Assembly: GCA_029876055.1 (NCBI GenBank)
Contig: CM056877.1
Span: 3,906,001 to 3,970,000, forward strand
Source of the DNA: Madurella fahalii
Lineage: Eukaryota; Ascomycota; Sordariomycetes; Sordariales
Direction of reading: 5' to 3'
DNA: 64,000 bases
Shown here: piece after piece, positions 52,860-63,841 of the stretch
How the letters are laid out: every line of letters begins with the position of its first letter
Numbering within the stretch: the stretch's first letter is position 1
Position numbers and translations under genes: made by a program
Notes under the pieces: generated by a model
Told to the model about the DNA's origin: nothing
Databases searched by the model: none
Seen by the model: the letters and a program-made list of their open reading frames with translations, nothing else

Positions 52860-54624
52860 TTACCTGGTAGGGCTCATGGCTTGCAGTGCCTTGGACACAG
52901 CGTCCGCCACTGCAAGCAGCCGCGCGTCGTCCCAATACTGCCCGATGAGCTGCAGCCCTGCGGTACTCGGTGAGTGAGATGGTTCCGTTGCCGTCTCTGT
53001 CCGAACGGGCATCGGTATGCTAATGGCAGGCAACCCTGCCAGACTCGCCGGGACGGTAAACACATCGTTCATATACGCATCCACCGACGTCTGGTTCATG
53101 ACGTCTTCCAGCATGGGAGTCAGCGTCGGCGCCGTGGGACACAGTAGGAAGTCCACTTCCTCAGGGCCCCACTTGTCTTCCATGGTGACGCTCTCGGGCA
53201 GATCGCTCAGCGAGAATGTTTCCTTCTCATGGAGCGGATTGTCCAGTGCAAACACGCGGTTGAAATCCTTCCGCACAAGCCGCCGCACCCGCTGCGCCTT
53301 GATAAAGTAGTTGTCCATGGCTTCGGAACTCAGCGTGTACGAGCCCAGCAAGATGCGCCGCTTGACCTCGTCCCCGAATCCACGGCCGCGGCTCGCAGCG
53401 TAGAGAACCCCACCCGCAGCATCGCTTGGAGTATCCGTATCCCGCGAGCCGTACCGTATCCCATCATACTTGGCCAAGTTGGACGATGCCTCAGCGGGCG
53501 CAATGATGTAGTACGCCGCCAGCGCGTGTCTCGTCGAGGGCAGCGAGACCGGCACGATGCGCACCCCGAAACTCTCCTGCAGCGCCTTCGCCGCTGCCGC
53601 CCAGGCATCCCTTATCGTCGGGTCAAGCTCTTCGATATTATACTCCAGGGGTATCCCCAACCGCAACCCCCTCAGCACCTCCCCAACCCCCCTTTCCTCC
53701 CCGCCAGCGTACCCCTCTCTCACCATAGCGCACCTCTTCCTCACACCTGCGGACAGACTCGTCGGATCCCGCCGGTCCCACTCCGCCCACAACCCTCCTC
53801 CTCCTACCCCCCCTTCCCCTTCCCTTTCCCCATCACCAACCACCAACCGCCGTATCCTCCCCACCTCGCGCGCCAACAACCCCACCGTGTCCAGCGAGTT
53901 GGCGTACGGCACGACCCCGAAGCGCGAGAGCATGCCGTACGACGGCTTGAAGCCGACGACGCCCGTGTACGCGGCGGGCAGGCGCACCGAGCCACCCGTG
54001 TCGGTGCCCAGCGCGAGGTCGGCCTCACCGAGCGCGACCGCCACCGCGCTGCCGCCGGAGCTGCCGCCCGCGGAGAGCAGCGGCTCTTCCCTACCGCTGT
54101 TCTCGTTGCTATTGTTCTTGTTCTTGTGGTTGCTGTGGTGGTCGCGGTTGGACTGCGCGGCGATGGCGACGGCGCCAAAGGCCGAGTGCACGCTGTGGCT
54201 GCCCATGCCGAACTCGTCCAGGTTGGTCTTGCCCACGAGCCGGGCGCCCCGCGCGCGGAGCTGGGACACGATGGTGGCTTCGAACGGGGAGGTGTAGGTT
54301 GAGAGGAACAGGGAGGCGCATGTTGTTGGGAGTGGGGGCTCGGACGGGAAGGAGGCGGTGGTGGAGGTGATGGCGGTTGTGGCGATGTTGTCTTTTACTG
54401 CTAGGGTGAAGCGGAACGGCGTGGGTGGTTGGGTGTTTTCTGTAGGCTCGGGGGCTTTAAGAGCGGGACTTTTAGCTTGGGTGCTTTCTCTACGTGGAGG
54501 AGAGATTGTGCGACGGACCTCGGGAGATGAATTGGTTCAGCAGTCGGCGCTGCTGCCGCTGCTGCCATGGGGAATGGCACACATGGTGCAGTTGGAGACC
54601 GCGAGGTCTCCTTTTGATTGGCAT
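52860..54624 (-). CDS. HER2: Mitochondrial glutamyl-tRNA(Gln) amidotransferase subunit A
   Basis: Two exons (54624-54519 and 54454-52860) encode about 566 aa. The amidase core has the catalytic Lys in RFTLAVKDNIATTAI, the cis-Ser loop SAGGSSGGSA and the nucleophile region GTDTGGSVRLPA, plus GKTNLDEFGMGSHS and the C-terminal GLPAISIPMPV. GatA hydrolyses glutamine to amidate Glu-tRNA(Gln) in mitochondria. The N-terminus is inferred: an Arg-rich exon 1 (MPIKRRPRGLQLHHV... LLNQFISR) joined through a 64-nt intron with donor GTCCGT, because the amidase frame has no ATG of its own upstream. An Asn/Lys/His-rich stretch of about 25 residues (SNRDHHSNHKNKNNSNE) is inserted just before the Ser-Gly loop, and a second Gly/Glu-rich insertion lies near DGEREGEGGVGGGG. 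A telomere-like box is 165 bp upstream. Confidence 0.87.
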
Positions 54625-55603
54625 GTAATCTCGTTGGTGGCTCTTGTTGGGAAGTGGTTAATTGGGTCAATTGAGCTACTACGTCGGGACGCTCGTGCTG
54701 GGGGCTGACTTGGTGATTCGGCCGATCAAGGCGAGCAGACGGTATGAAGACTCGGGACGAGCGATAGGACTTTGCAAGTTGATAAGGGTTAGGGGTAGCA
54801 TATATAAACCCTAGCCCCTAATGCCCTCGGGACATAATCGGATTGGACTGCTAAGAAGTACAGATTTATGCTGCAATTGGAGTGATTTATATGGCATCAA
54901 CTTCCGTAACGGGACATACGAGATCATGTTTTCATTTCCAGGGGGCTATGCAGCGTCGAGATGAGGTTGGCGCGGCGAGCTGGAAGCACACAATTCGATG
55001 ATGTCATTCGCCTGCGGCTCGCTCACATCAGAGCGCGTATTCCCGTATACCTGAGTCTGCTACATACGCTGTCGCATCCAGGATTCGGGGCGCCGGGGTT
55101 GCAGTTTCACATTCCACAACACGGCAATGGGTAAGCCGTGATTGCTGTCGGGTTCTTTATCGATTTATGAGGCAACTCCCAAAGTTCCGTTCATCACCCA
55201 TTGCCGAGGAAAGGAGCCAAGCTTGTGCCAGCATGCCGAGGCTGACGGGATCGCCGGTGGCACCATTTCAACGCAACCACAGCCTTGTAAGTCGCTTGAT
55301 ATATTGGTAGCCGGCCTTGGGTAAATGCCATTCTGGCACCCTCGTTATCCTTGACAAAGGCGTACCGAGCGGGACTGTGCTCCAGATACTAATGCCAAAA
55401 ACGGCCCCTCCACCCAGCGCTCAGTCCGCTTACTCAGAATACTCTCGAACTATCGCAAGACTGCGCCCCTCAAGACGGTACTCAATACGCGGCATCGCAG
55501 TTCATCGCCAAATAAAAGGCTCATCACCAGCACCCTACTTCTAAGTGCCACAGCCGCCACATTCATTTCACTATCTCTCAAGAAGGTTCGCAACGAAGAA
55601 ATC
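54625..55603. promoter_or_regulatory. Divergent region GatA / DUF4336 gene
   Basis: These 979 bp contain the GatA promoter, with the telomere-like inverted element at 54785-54821, and the DUF4336 promoter. No gene is supported inside. Confidence 0.5.
54785..54821. promoter_or_regulatory. Inverted telomere-like element upstream of GatA
   Basis: The sequence AGGGTTAGGGG is followed 12 bp later by AACCCTAGCCCCTAA in the opposite sense, so AGGGTT pairs with AACCCT around an AT-rich loop (CATATATA). The location is about 165 bp upstream of the GatA start codon. Confidence 0.4.
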
Positions 55604-56505
55604 ATGTCGTCCAAACTCATCCCGCCAAACCCGGATGATGTAATGGTCATTCGGGACCTCACGCCCAACGTCGTGACATTCTCAGTCCCATTCCTCCGCG
55701 TTGGACGGCTCCCTATCGGCGGCCGGGGCACACTTGGTATGTCACTCACCTCTTGGCGCTACCTAGCGTCCATTCATTCTCTAACCAAACCCAAACTAAC
55801 AACTCAGTCCGCCTCACCTCGGGCAGCCTCGCCGTCTTCTCTCCCGTCGCCCTCACAGAAGCCACCAAAGCCAAGGTGGCCTCGCTAGGCGGCGACGTAC
55901 GGTACATCGTCGCCACCGACATCGAGCACCACATCTTCCTGTCCCAGTGGGCGGCCGCCTACCCGGACGCCAAGCTCGTCGGCCCAGAGGGGCTCCCCCA
56001 GAAGCGGCAAAAGACGCGGGGCGATCCCATGATCGGGAAAGAGCCGTTTGCAGCGGTCATCACCAAGGAGGCGCAAATCAGGGGCGAGCGCGCCAAGATC
56101 GGGGAGGATTTCGACGCCGACTTTGAGGTCGAGTACGTGCACGCCCACCCGAACAGGGAGCTCGTGTTTCTGTACAAGCCCGACAAGGTGCTGATCCAGG
56201 CGGACCTGATATTCAACTTGCCGGCCGAGGAGCAGTACTCGCGCGTGCCGGTGGAGGCGAGGCCGAAGTTGGGCTTGCTGGGAAGGCTGTTTGAGAACTT
56301 GCAGACGACGCGTGGGGAGGCGACCGGGATGAAGAGGTTTATCTGGCATGCGATTAGTCGGAAGGATCGGAAGGGGTTTAATGAGAGTATGCGGAGGATT
56401 GACGGGTGGGATTTTGAGACGATCGTGCCGTGCCATGGGGAGACAATGGTAGGTAATGGAAAGGAGGTGTTCCGGAAGGTGTTTGAGTGGCATTTGAAAG
56501 TGTAG
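55604..56505 (+). CDS. DUF4336-family protein (metallo-beta-lactamase-like fold)
   Basis: Two exons (55604-55736 and 55808-56505) encode 276 aa. It reads VMVIRDLTPNVVTFSVPFLR, LPIGGRGTLVRLTSGSLAVF with SPVALTEATKAKVASLG, YIVATDIEHHIFLSQWAAAY, KLVGPEGLPQKR, ELVFLYKPDKVLIQADLIFN and DFETIVPCHGETMVGNGKEV. This is the DUF4336 pattern; the family is predicted to share the metallo-beta-lactamase fold, with the ATDIEHHIFL and PCHG positions resembling metal ligand sites. The reaction is unknown; members are common in fungi and bacteria. The intron phase (G|TC) restores V-R-L-T-S-G. Confidence 0.9.
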
Positions 56506-57527
56506 GTCTGGACTAGCCAGGCCTATCAATAGAGGAAACAGACCCGGTAGGTTTCTCTCTTTAAATACGTCTTGATCCTACTTTATGCAGCTGCAACCTT
56601 AGCAACCGGAGGCGCCTGGGTCCACTTCTACGCCGCAGTGGCAGAAGGAAAACCAAGAACACCGTTCGAACATATTGGGTTTTGTAGCAGATCCCAAGGC
56701 TTATTTAGTCCGTAGTCAGTCACATCTACTCTGAGAATCAGCAAATTCTAGGCTCCCAAGCTTTCCGTTGGTGGGAGTTTCTTGCGCGGCAGGTCGATTG
56801 CAGAGCTCTCAAGATAGTGTTTAATATGCATGACTTGAACTTTTGTATCTCCTATCTTTGGTCCCTAGGAAAATCCAGCAATGATATCGCGGTATGATCC
56901 GTGGGAAACTCAGGTGCCGTCACCGTATTCATAATATGGCTCTTGAGGAATCGATCCGATCCTTCATTAATGCTCTAAATGGAGATTTAGAAACAAAGCG
57001 ATACGAATGTTATGGCCGAAGTGGTCAAACCCGCATCAGTCTGTCTGGGAAAGCATCTCTGCTGATCATCCAGAAAGCAAGGCAAATCCATAACCTCCGC
57101 GAGTCGACACGCTAAAGATACCGAAGAGAACCGACAGTCGTTCATCCACTGAATGGGTTAAGTCGGAGCCCACTTGTTACCAGTACCGCGCTTATCTCTA
57201 AAGCTCAAAATACCCGAAGTTTGAGCCCCGAAGTAGCTCATAATGTAGGCGAACCGAGGAGAGTTGGCGGGATGGAGCTTCAACATAATATGGCAGGCGG
57301 CAATGCAGGCAATGTATGCGATACAGACAATGCCCAACGGCAATGCCTCTTTGGGATGATTATGTTACATGATCTTTTCGAGGCGCCGGAAGTACTCGAA
57401 TCACTAACTATTGGTCGGAGGAGTTTGGTGTTTGGGGGGAAACGCTTGTTCTTTAAGCCCCGCAAGACACCCTCGATGCTCCGCATTGTCGCTTTCGGGC
57501 GTCAACGTCACAACAACGCAGTCTCCG
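56506..57527. other. Non-coding stretch at start of the sparse right arm
   Basis: The composition becomes AT-richer than to the left. Open frames of 61-127 codons on both strands lack protein-like patterns. This marks the boundary between the housekeeping part and the accessory right end. Confidence 0.4.
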
Positions 57528-58399
57528 ATGGCGTCAACAACAACGTTCGCATTGGATGTAGCAGAGAAGTCTCTCCTCCAGCAGGGCTTCTTTGCTCTGG
57601 ATGATTCACTTGTTGAGGACCGTATCGCGGAGATGGAGGAGAGGGGCTTCCCATATTTCACGAATATGGCTTGAATTTCTGCAAACAATTTGCCTTTGAT
57701 GAGGTAAGGAGCCAAGACGCTTTATATCGTGGTGAATGTCTAATAGGTTTAGCGTATACAATCTATCCTCGAAACCTCTTTCGACAAGTGTAGTCTCGGT
57801 CACTGGCTGAGATACGAGGAGTTCCCTGATCACGTTGAATGCTTTAGAAGGGGCGGCCCAAAGGCCGGTCGGCGTGTTCTGGGAGTCCATCTGTCGGCTA
57901 GGGGATCGCAAGTGGCGTACTACGTCGGCTCGCACCGTCATGATTTGGCTACCTCGAGGGGTAAACGCTCCTTGTTTGAGATACCTCGTTCTGAGTTGGA
58001 TCGTGTCGGCTCTAAGCCTATACAAAAAGACTTCCCAGACGGCGGCTTGTAAGTTGCAGCATTATACCTATCACGTTATTGCGTTTTAAACGTTACAGGG
58101 TGATCTTTGACTCGCAGCTCGGTCTCGAAATCAAGCAAGGATATGCAATCACGTTTCTATTTGCGGTAGACGAAGTAATCGTCAACTGGGCTAAAATAGT
58201 CCTTCCCTTCTCAGAAGCATTGGTAGAGAAAGTTTCTGGCATGCAGAAGGAAAGTACCAAAATCGGGCTGAACTTTGTATTTGAGGCGCCTCCAGGGAGC
58301 AGGGTTATAAAACGTCAGCTGGCAGCATGGCCGTGGTATGCCATTATTGACCCGAATTACTACCGAGTGTACCAAACGTCATTCAGTTCAAGTAAATGA
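57528..58399 (+). pseudogene. Frameshifted copy of an unrecognised fungal gene (left paralogue)
   Basis: Three exons are visible: 57528-57703, 57753-58048 and 58099-58399. Exon 1 reads SLLQQGFFALDDSLVEDRIA and EMEERGFPYFTN, then must lose or gain bases near 57660 to continue as GLNFCKQFAFDE. The shift equals one missing base, and the ATG frame hits a stop (ATGGCTTGA). Exon 2 reads SLGHWLRYEEFPDHVECF, LGVHLSARGSQVAYYVGSHR and LFEIPRSELDRVGSK with DFPDGGL. Exon 3 reads VIFDSQLGLEIKQGYAITFL with FAVDEVIVNWAK, ending WYAIIDPNYYRVYQTS. The right copy at 62996-63744 has the same exon phases. The family is unknown to me; the GSHRH plus a C-terminal RLxxEIxxGYAI strand pattern hints at a double-stranded beta-helix (phytanoyl-CoA dioxygenase-like) fold, only as speculation. 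Confidence 0.65.
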
Positions 58400-60325
58400 G
58401 GCATTGACACTCGTGAACGGCCTTGACCGAAAATCCTCGGCCACAGTAGTTGAACAAATCCTTGAGCGATGAGGCCAAAAACGTCGTGCGTCAGCGCGCG
58501 GAGATCGCACCAAATGCCCACCCCACCAGACATTGCCCCATATGTACCTGATCCTTCTCACCTCAGGGTACAGTCGTGATCATCTCGAACGTATGTGAGC
58601 TTTATGGCGGCCCTTACCAATCGGAGATCAGTCAAGAACCCGATATACTCCGAGGCAAAAAGGAGATATACGGGGTGTCGGACGCTAGGATTGGGATCCC
58701 GTGGGTGCTCCGGTATGGGCAGGGGAACGATTACTACGTGTTCGTCCAACCCTCCTCCGCCTGTCGCTCAAGGATCTGCTCAACTACTGAAGCTGAGCGT
58801 TCTCGCTCAAGACATTCTGCTCATCATCGACTAGGCTATCTATTAAATCCCATAGAACACATCCATTCGAAGGCTGCGTCTCCCTTCGCGGTATTGAGCC
58901 AGAGAACTTCCTGATTGGACTCAGCAGGCAGGGAAAGGAGTTTTCTGATGCTGAGTGTTGTAAGAATGTAGAGGGTCTCCCACTGGGCGGTAGCACTGAC
59001 TAGGCTGGGGGAATCCCATTCCAGTGAATGCTCCTATTCGGAAGGCGGAGCCACAGTGTTTTTAAAGTTTCAGTAATGAGGGATGAGGGGCGACTAGAGC
59101 CGCTGGAACGAGACCGCCAAAGATATCGATATGAGATCCATACAAATACCAGCCAATAGCTTCGTTTTGATGTATTGTCAAATGTCCCACTTTGGCCAGT
59201 ATAATCAGAAACGCTGCGAAGACTGTCAACGATAGAGTAATACAGGGAACAAAAGTAAGATATCCAGCATATCCTACTACCTAATCCGATATAGCATGCT
59301 ATCTCCTCCAACATGCTCCCGTGATGTGTATAACCGACTAGCTCAGTTCCTCGCCACAGCTTGCGGATTGAAATCCTGGTGGTACTTATTCCCACATACA
59401 AAATCCAATTTCCTTGCTCTCGACACTGCTTGCGCAAATGGTGCTCACCATTCAGCGGGCGGCCCCGTTCCGAAGAACAACACCCCCCCCCCCCCCAAAG
59501 AAAAAAAAAAAAAGAAAAAGAAAGGAAGTGATAGTGTGATAAAAGGTGGACGAGTATGGTGAATGACAAGTTAAGCTCGGCAGAGATGATAGTAGCCTAA
59601 GGGAGTAGTACTAGGTCTGCAACCTCTGTATGCAAGTTGCAACACCAATGGCGCTGCAAGGACTGCGGAATTGCACCTTCAGAAGGACCCCTGCTTGCTG
59701 ATTGGTATTGTCATGTGATGTGCACGCAGGATCGGAAGACTGGTCGACTGATGATGGATGACACCACGGATCAGAGTACATTAGAACTCCGTGAGGACCA
59801 CTCACGGGAACTCAGTTCCGGACCTCTAAGGATGAGTCTGCTGTTACAATAATTAGAGGCTTCTCACCACGATAGACTCGTCTACAAATCCTCGGTGAAT
59901 CGCAAGCCCGTCTTTTTCGGCGTTCTGAGGAATTGCCCCTGACAGGTATCAGGAGCTCTGACGCGGGTAACGGATGAACAGATTTGGAGTTTAGTACTCG
60001 TCGTCAGAAGCCTACGAGGTAAGAGTCTGAGCAAAGCACTCGTTACCAAAACAACAAGGACGGCCCTTCAGGATTGGCTGTCAAAACGGGTGTCTTGGGG
60101 CAGGGTAGTTGCTCGACTAGGAGTTGGGACGGCGAGCCGTCATTCGTAGTCTGAACAAATTTGAATGGATTTGACTGTATTCAAGTCGAGTTCAAATTCA
60201 CCCCTGTCTTCTCATGTCAAGCCAAATCTGTATGGAGATAGAGAACCAGGCCCGCACTGTGACTTGCCGAATTCCAACAAGCCCTTTCGAAGGATACGCC
60301 TGGAGCGAGAACTTGTAGACCAGTT
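58400..60325. other. 1.9 kb accessory stretch with possible relics
   Basis: No intact gene lies here. Around 58560-58840 two plus frames look weakly coding (one reads IISNVCELYGGPYQSEISQE then IYGVSDARIGIPWVLRYGQG, the other ends AQLLKLSVLAQDILLIID), possibly pieces of a decayed gene. A 13-base C-run followed by A-rich sequence lies at about 59485-59523. Nothing else was recognised. Confidence 0.35.
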
Positions 60326-61445
60326 TTAACCCATCCATACCGGTGGGCCTGGGGCTTTGTATTCCAGCAATGCCATCTCTTCCGGTTTGAGACCGCTGAT
60401 GACACTATGGTTCATTGGTATACGAAGGCCTAAAACGATGAACAGACAGCGTGTCAGCTCAAGCGTCCCATAGCGCTGTGCTTTTGTAATTAATTTTCCA
60501 TGAAGAAGGGGAAGTTTGCTTACCTGGATGATCGATCTCATATGTACCTGGAAACTTGGCAAATCCCGTTGGTATTCCCCCACCGGGGCCGATAATGTTC
60601 ACATGGGCGCAGTTGATGAACCACTGGGTGTAGTTGTCGTATGAGGTTGGCCAGAAGTGCTCGATGCGCATAAGGTACCTGCCTGGGGGTGTCGTCTTTG
60701 GGATGGTAAAGTTGAACTGGTTTGATTACCTTCTAGTTAACCATTTCTCTGTCCAGCGCGTTTAGGGACGAAATGGGCTAGCAAACATGGAAAACTTACT
60801 TCACTCAGCCTAGGTCCGGCCTTTGGAAATAGAAACCACTCATCGTTCGAAACCGGGCCCGCGTAGGCAATCTTGAACCAATCCCCGTCACCTCGGTAAC
60901 TCTCCAAATCATCATTGGGAGCCCGCGATAGATAGATCTGGGCGGGACCAAAATGGACAAATCTGGCACCCTCTCGCCCCGTGTTGTCGTGGGAGACTCG
61001 GAACCCGACCTCAGAACCAGCCAGCACAGTGGCCGTCTCGGTTTTGTTGGCAGCATCGAACGCATTCCTACCGCAGGTGATGTTCGAGTTGTGTATGTCC
61101 ATCTGTGGGATCGTTTTTTCGTACTCGTCTCCCTCGTACAGGGGCTCACGATTGCTGGCTCCGGCTACATCGCTGAGTTTTAGATTGTTAATATGATGCA
61201 AGGACGGGGAGTAGTTCGTTTGGGTTCGACGTTACCGGACGTATTTCCATTCCGGAGATGCAGTGCCATTGACGAGGAGAATCCCGTGGATCTCTTGACG
61301 AAAGGTGCCAAGTTAGTTTGTAACGTAAAATCTGTGTAGAGGCAGTGCCCAGGTGACCAGGTTCTTGGCCTCTTGGCAACTTACGATGGCCGACTGCTCC
61401 TGGTGCCAGGATGGCGCTAAGAAGTGCCACTACATACGGTTTCAT
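60326..61445 (-). CDS. AA9-type lytic polysaccharide monooxygenase, divergent active site
   Basis: Five exons (61445-61385, 61293-61236, 61172-60800, 60716-60524, 60429-60326) encode 262 aa. The signal peptide MKPYVVALLSAILAPGAVG is followed directly by His20, which would be the N-terminal copper-binding His after cleavage, then QIHGILLVNGTASPEWKYVR. The second copper His is in FVHFGPAQIYLSRAP (about residue 113). Cys73 (SNITCGRN) and Cys200 (NCAHVN) fit the conserved disulfide. The C-terminus reads FPGTYEIDHPGLRIP and ends APGPPVWMG, as in AA9 catalytic domains; no CBM1 follows. Where AA9 usually has QxY with the axial Tyr, this reads Q195-W-F197, and the second-sphere His of the REHxALH-like motif is Thr188. 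It lies between the two paralogue copies. Confidence 0.85.
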
Positions 61446-62995
61446 GGTGGCGTCTGGTATATTTGCAGTGCGATTGGAACCCAGAGGAGGGGGGTTAGCT
61501 CCGATTTAAACTCGAGCCCATATATTACCCGCCTTCCACCAGGTTCACACGGACCATAAGTAGTTCTAGGTCCCCATAACCGCGTTGCGAGTCACCATGT
61601 TATCACTAAGGATATGTCACATGTGCTTGTGGTACAAGAAGATTGGTAGTTAATATAGCGGAGTTGTATTCTCTTTTACCCTCGACTGCAGTCCTGGAGC
61701 GATATCTCCATTGGTCTGCCTGCTATATACTATGGTCGCATTCTCTTCCATATTTGGTGAGAATTCTCGCAGACGCTGAGAATATTTATGCTGGCCTGAC
61801 GCCAACGAAGTAGCAACCCAACGTCCTATTTGCGAGTTACGATCCTGCCGGTACCTCTCCCTCCGGCGGATATTGTTATGCTGATCCAACGCTCAGCAAT
61901 TTAACATCCCGTTACTAATTGGCTAAAACAATGAACTTCTCCCTCCGCCCGGCTCTTGTTGGCCGGCCGTGTTTGAATTACGCTTCCCTCGGTTGAATTT
62001 AAGCACTCAGTGCAGGCAGCACAAGGAGCCTATGGTCAATCCTCCTAACTCTCCCGTTATACTACAAGCGGGGAACCGCAGCCGAGAGAAACACTGCTTG
62101 GACCGAGCCTCTGAGGAGACCAGCCCAGGTGATGGTTCTAAACTTCAAGCTTTTACCGATGTGACTTCTCCAGCACTAACTCACCATCCCCCTGCAATTT
62201 TTGGGGGCCAAGACACCGAGCGAGACATGCACGTTCTGTGAAATGCCTGGCTCCACCCTATAATGCCAGCTGCTAAGAATGATTATGTAGCTCCAGGACC
62301 GATATATCGCCGACCGAGCCAACAACGACAGGCTCAACGCGCTGTTTGGTGGAAATGCTGCTGGGTAAGCTCTGCTGAAGAGAAGAGTAACCACCTCTGA
62401 CCATAAACATGGTGCGGGGCATGAGAATAAGCTCCTAGCCCGAAGCCTTCCATAACACAAAGTTGCAACTGTCGTGAACGATACTATACCAAAGCAACAC
62501 CATCGGTGCCGGGAATGTAAAGAATGCAAAGAATGCAAGCCCAATAACAATGTAGATGGTGAAGGAGCTAGTAATCAATCTGAGTTGAAGACCTGCTTTT
62601 GCGAGGGTCGGTTGCACTTCTGGTCTGTAGCGGTGGATGATAACTTGGAGAAGTTGTAGAACCTATTAGAAGTTGGGCGGGGCTTGGAAATTTACAGTTA
62701 TGCTCAAGAACTGTCTGAAAACGCGCCCGCTGGAACTTTGGGTGATAGTACTGTGCATTATATACTCAGCACCTTAATTACCTTACTGTAGAAACGGAAA
62801 AACGGTTCGCCAAGTCCCTAGCCGTACTTGGAATGACAAAACCGGGCGTATGCAGTGTGCTATGTCGGGCTCCGACAAAGGACCCCACCATCATATCAAG
62901 TTACCCCTCGCATCCGCAACCCAGCTTGACCCCTACAACTTACAACAAATGCATTGTGCTTATCCCGCCCATGGATTCAATAACCTAACTATCAG
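61446..62995. other. 1.55 kb accessory stretch
   Basis: AT-richer sequence contains the AA9 promoter at the left. A 9-nt unit repeats three times near 62514-62540 (GAATGTAAA, GAATGCAAA, GAATGCAAG), encoding ECK units in one plus frame. The 5' exon(s) of the right paralogue should lie in 62800-62995 but could not be resolved. Confidence 0.4.
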
Positions 62996-63744
62996 CGGCC
63001 GATGTTCGGAGATTGTTTGCCGAAGATGCGGTTTATTTTGTTGAAGATCCAGTGATCGGAGAACGGGTCCAAGAGATGCGGAGGAATGGTTTTCCAATCG
63101 AGTCGGCGGACGGTCTCGACTTCTGCAAACAAAACGTCCTGGACGACACAGTAAGTGAGAATGCGCTTCTGCTCGGCCCATCTAATACGTCGTTAGCGTG
63201 TTCGGCATGTTCTGGAGGCACTTTTCCCGTGGTCGGGCCTTGGAATTTACGAACTATACCGAACCGAATCGAATCACTTCTACGCCTTTATGACCGGGCT
63301 AGACCCCAAGCTGAAAGGTGTTGCGGTTGGACTGTGCAGTCCAGAGTTGAATATGGTGATCAAGGGCGGCTCAAACCGGCTTCCTATCAAGGGCTGGTGG
63401 GCTTCGAATGGCTTGCTAGAATTGCCACACGCTCCTCTCAGGGATTGCAAATCCATCGACGTTGCGCTAGAAAAGGGTGGCTTGTATGATCACTGACCTT
63501 TTTTTTTTTTTTTTTTTCCCCATACGGGTATGCTAATAGATATCATAGGCTCATTTGTGATGCACGACTGAGCTGGAGGAGACTCAAGGGCTACGTCATA
63601 TTTTTCGTTTTCGCATCAGAGAAAGAACTTGCACGCTGGCCAGCAAAGAAATTCCCCGGAGGTGATGGTGCGGAGCAAAAGGTTGCCGAAATGCAGAGCC
63701 CAACCATAGGGGTGAAGTTTGCAGTTGATAGCGTCTCAAAGTGA
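62996..63744 (+). CDS. Right paralogue of the unrecognised gene family (5' end unresolved)
   Basis: Three exons are supported: 62996-63150, 63197-63483 and 63549-63744. The first begins after an acceptor (CTAACTATCAG) in phase 1, so an upstream exon is missing from the model. It reads RRLFAEDAVYFVEDPVIGER and GFPIESADGLDFCKQNVL. Exon b reads RVRHVLEALFPWSGLGIYEL, HFYAFMTGLDPKLKGVAVGL and LLELPHAPL. Exon c reads LICDARLSWRRLKGYVIFFV with EMQSPTIGVKFAVDS and ends VSK. All three junction phases match the left copy. Unlike the left copy there is no frameshift in the conserved part. The last intron (63484-63548) has a 19-base T-run. Function is unknown; about 210 residues are visible. Confidence 0.6.
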
Positions 63745-63841
63745 CCCAAGTACCTTACTCCTCAGCCCGGTTGACTTTCGTGTGGAGCATGAAGGGAACC
63801 CTCATCTTGACATGACGTTAATCCGAAGACCGTACCCGAAG

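Noticed and set aside
53229..54302. Long plus-strand open frames (357 and 246 codons) opposite GatA
   Set aside because: They mirror the GC-rich amidase gene and have Arg/Pro/His-rich, low-information composition without domains.
59000..59569. Minus-strand 189-codon frame with hydrophobic start
   Set aside because: The hydrophobic start comes from A/C homopolymer tracts (59485-59523); the rest shows no conserved pattern.
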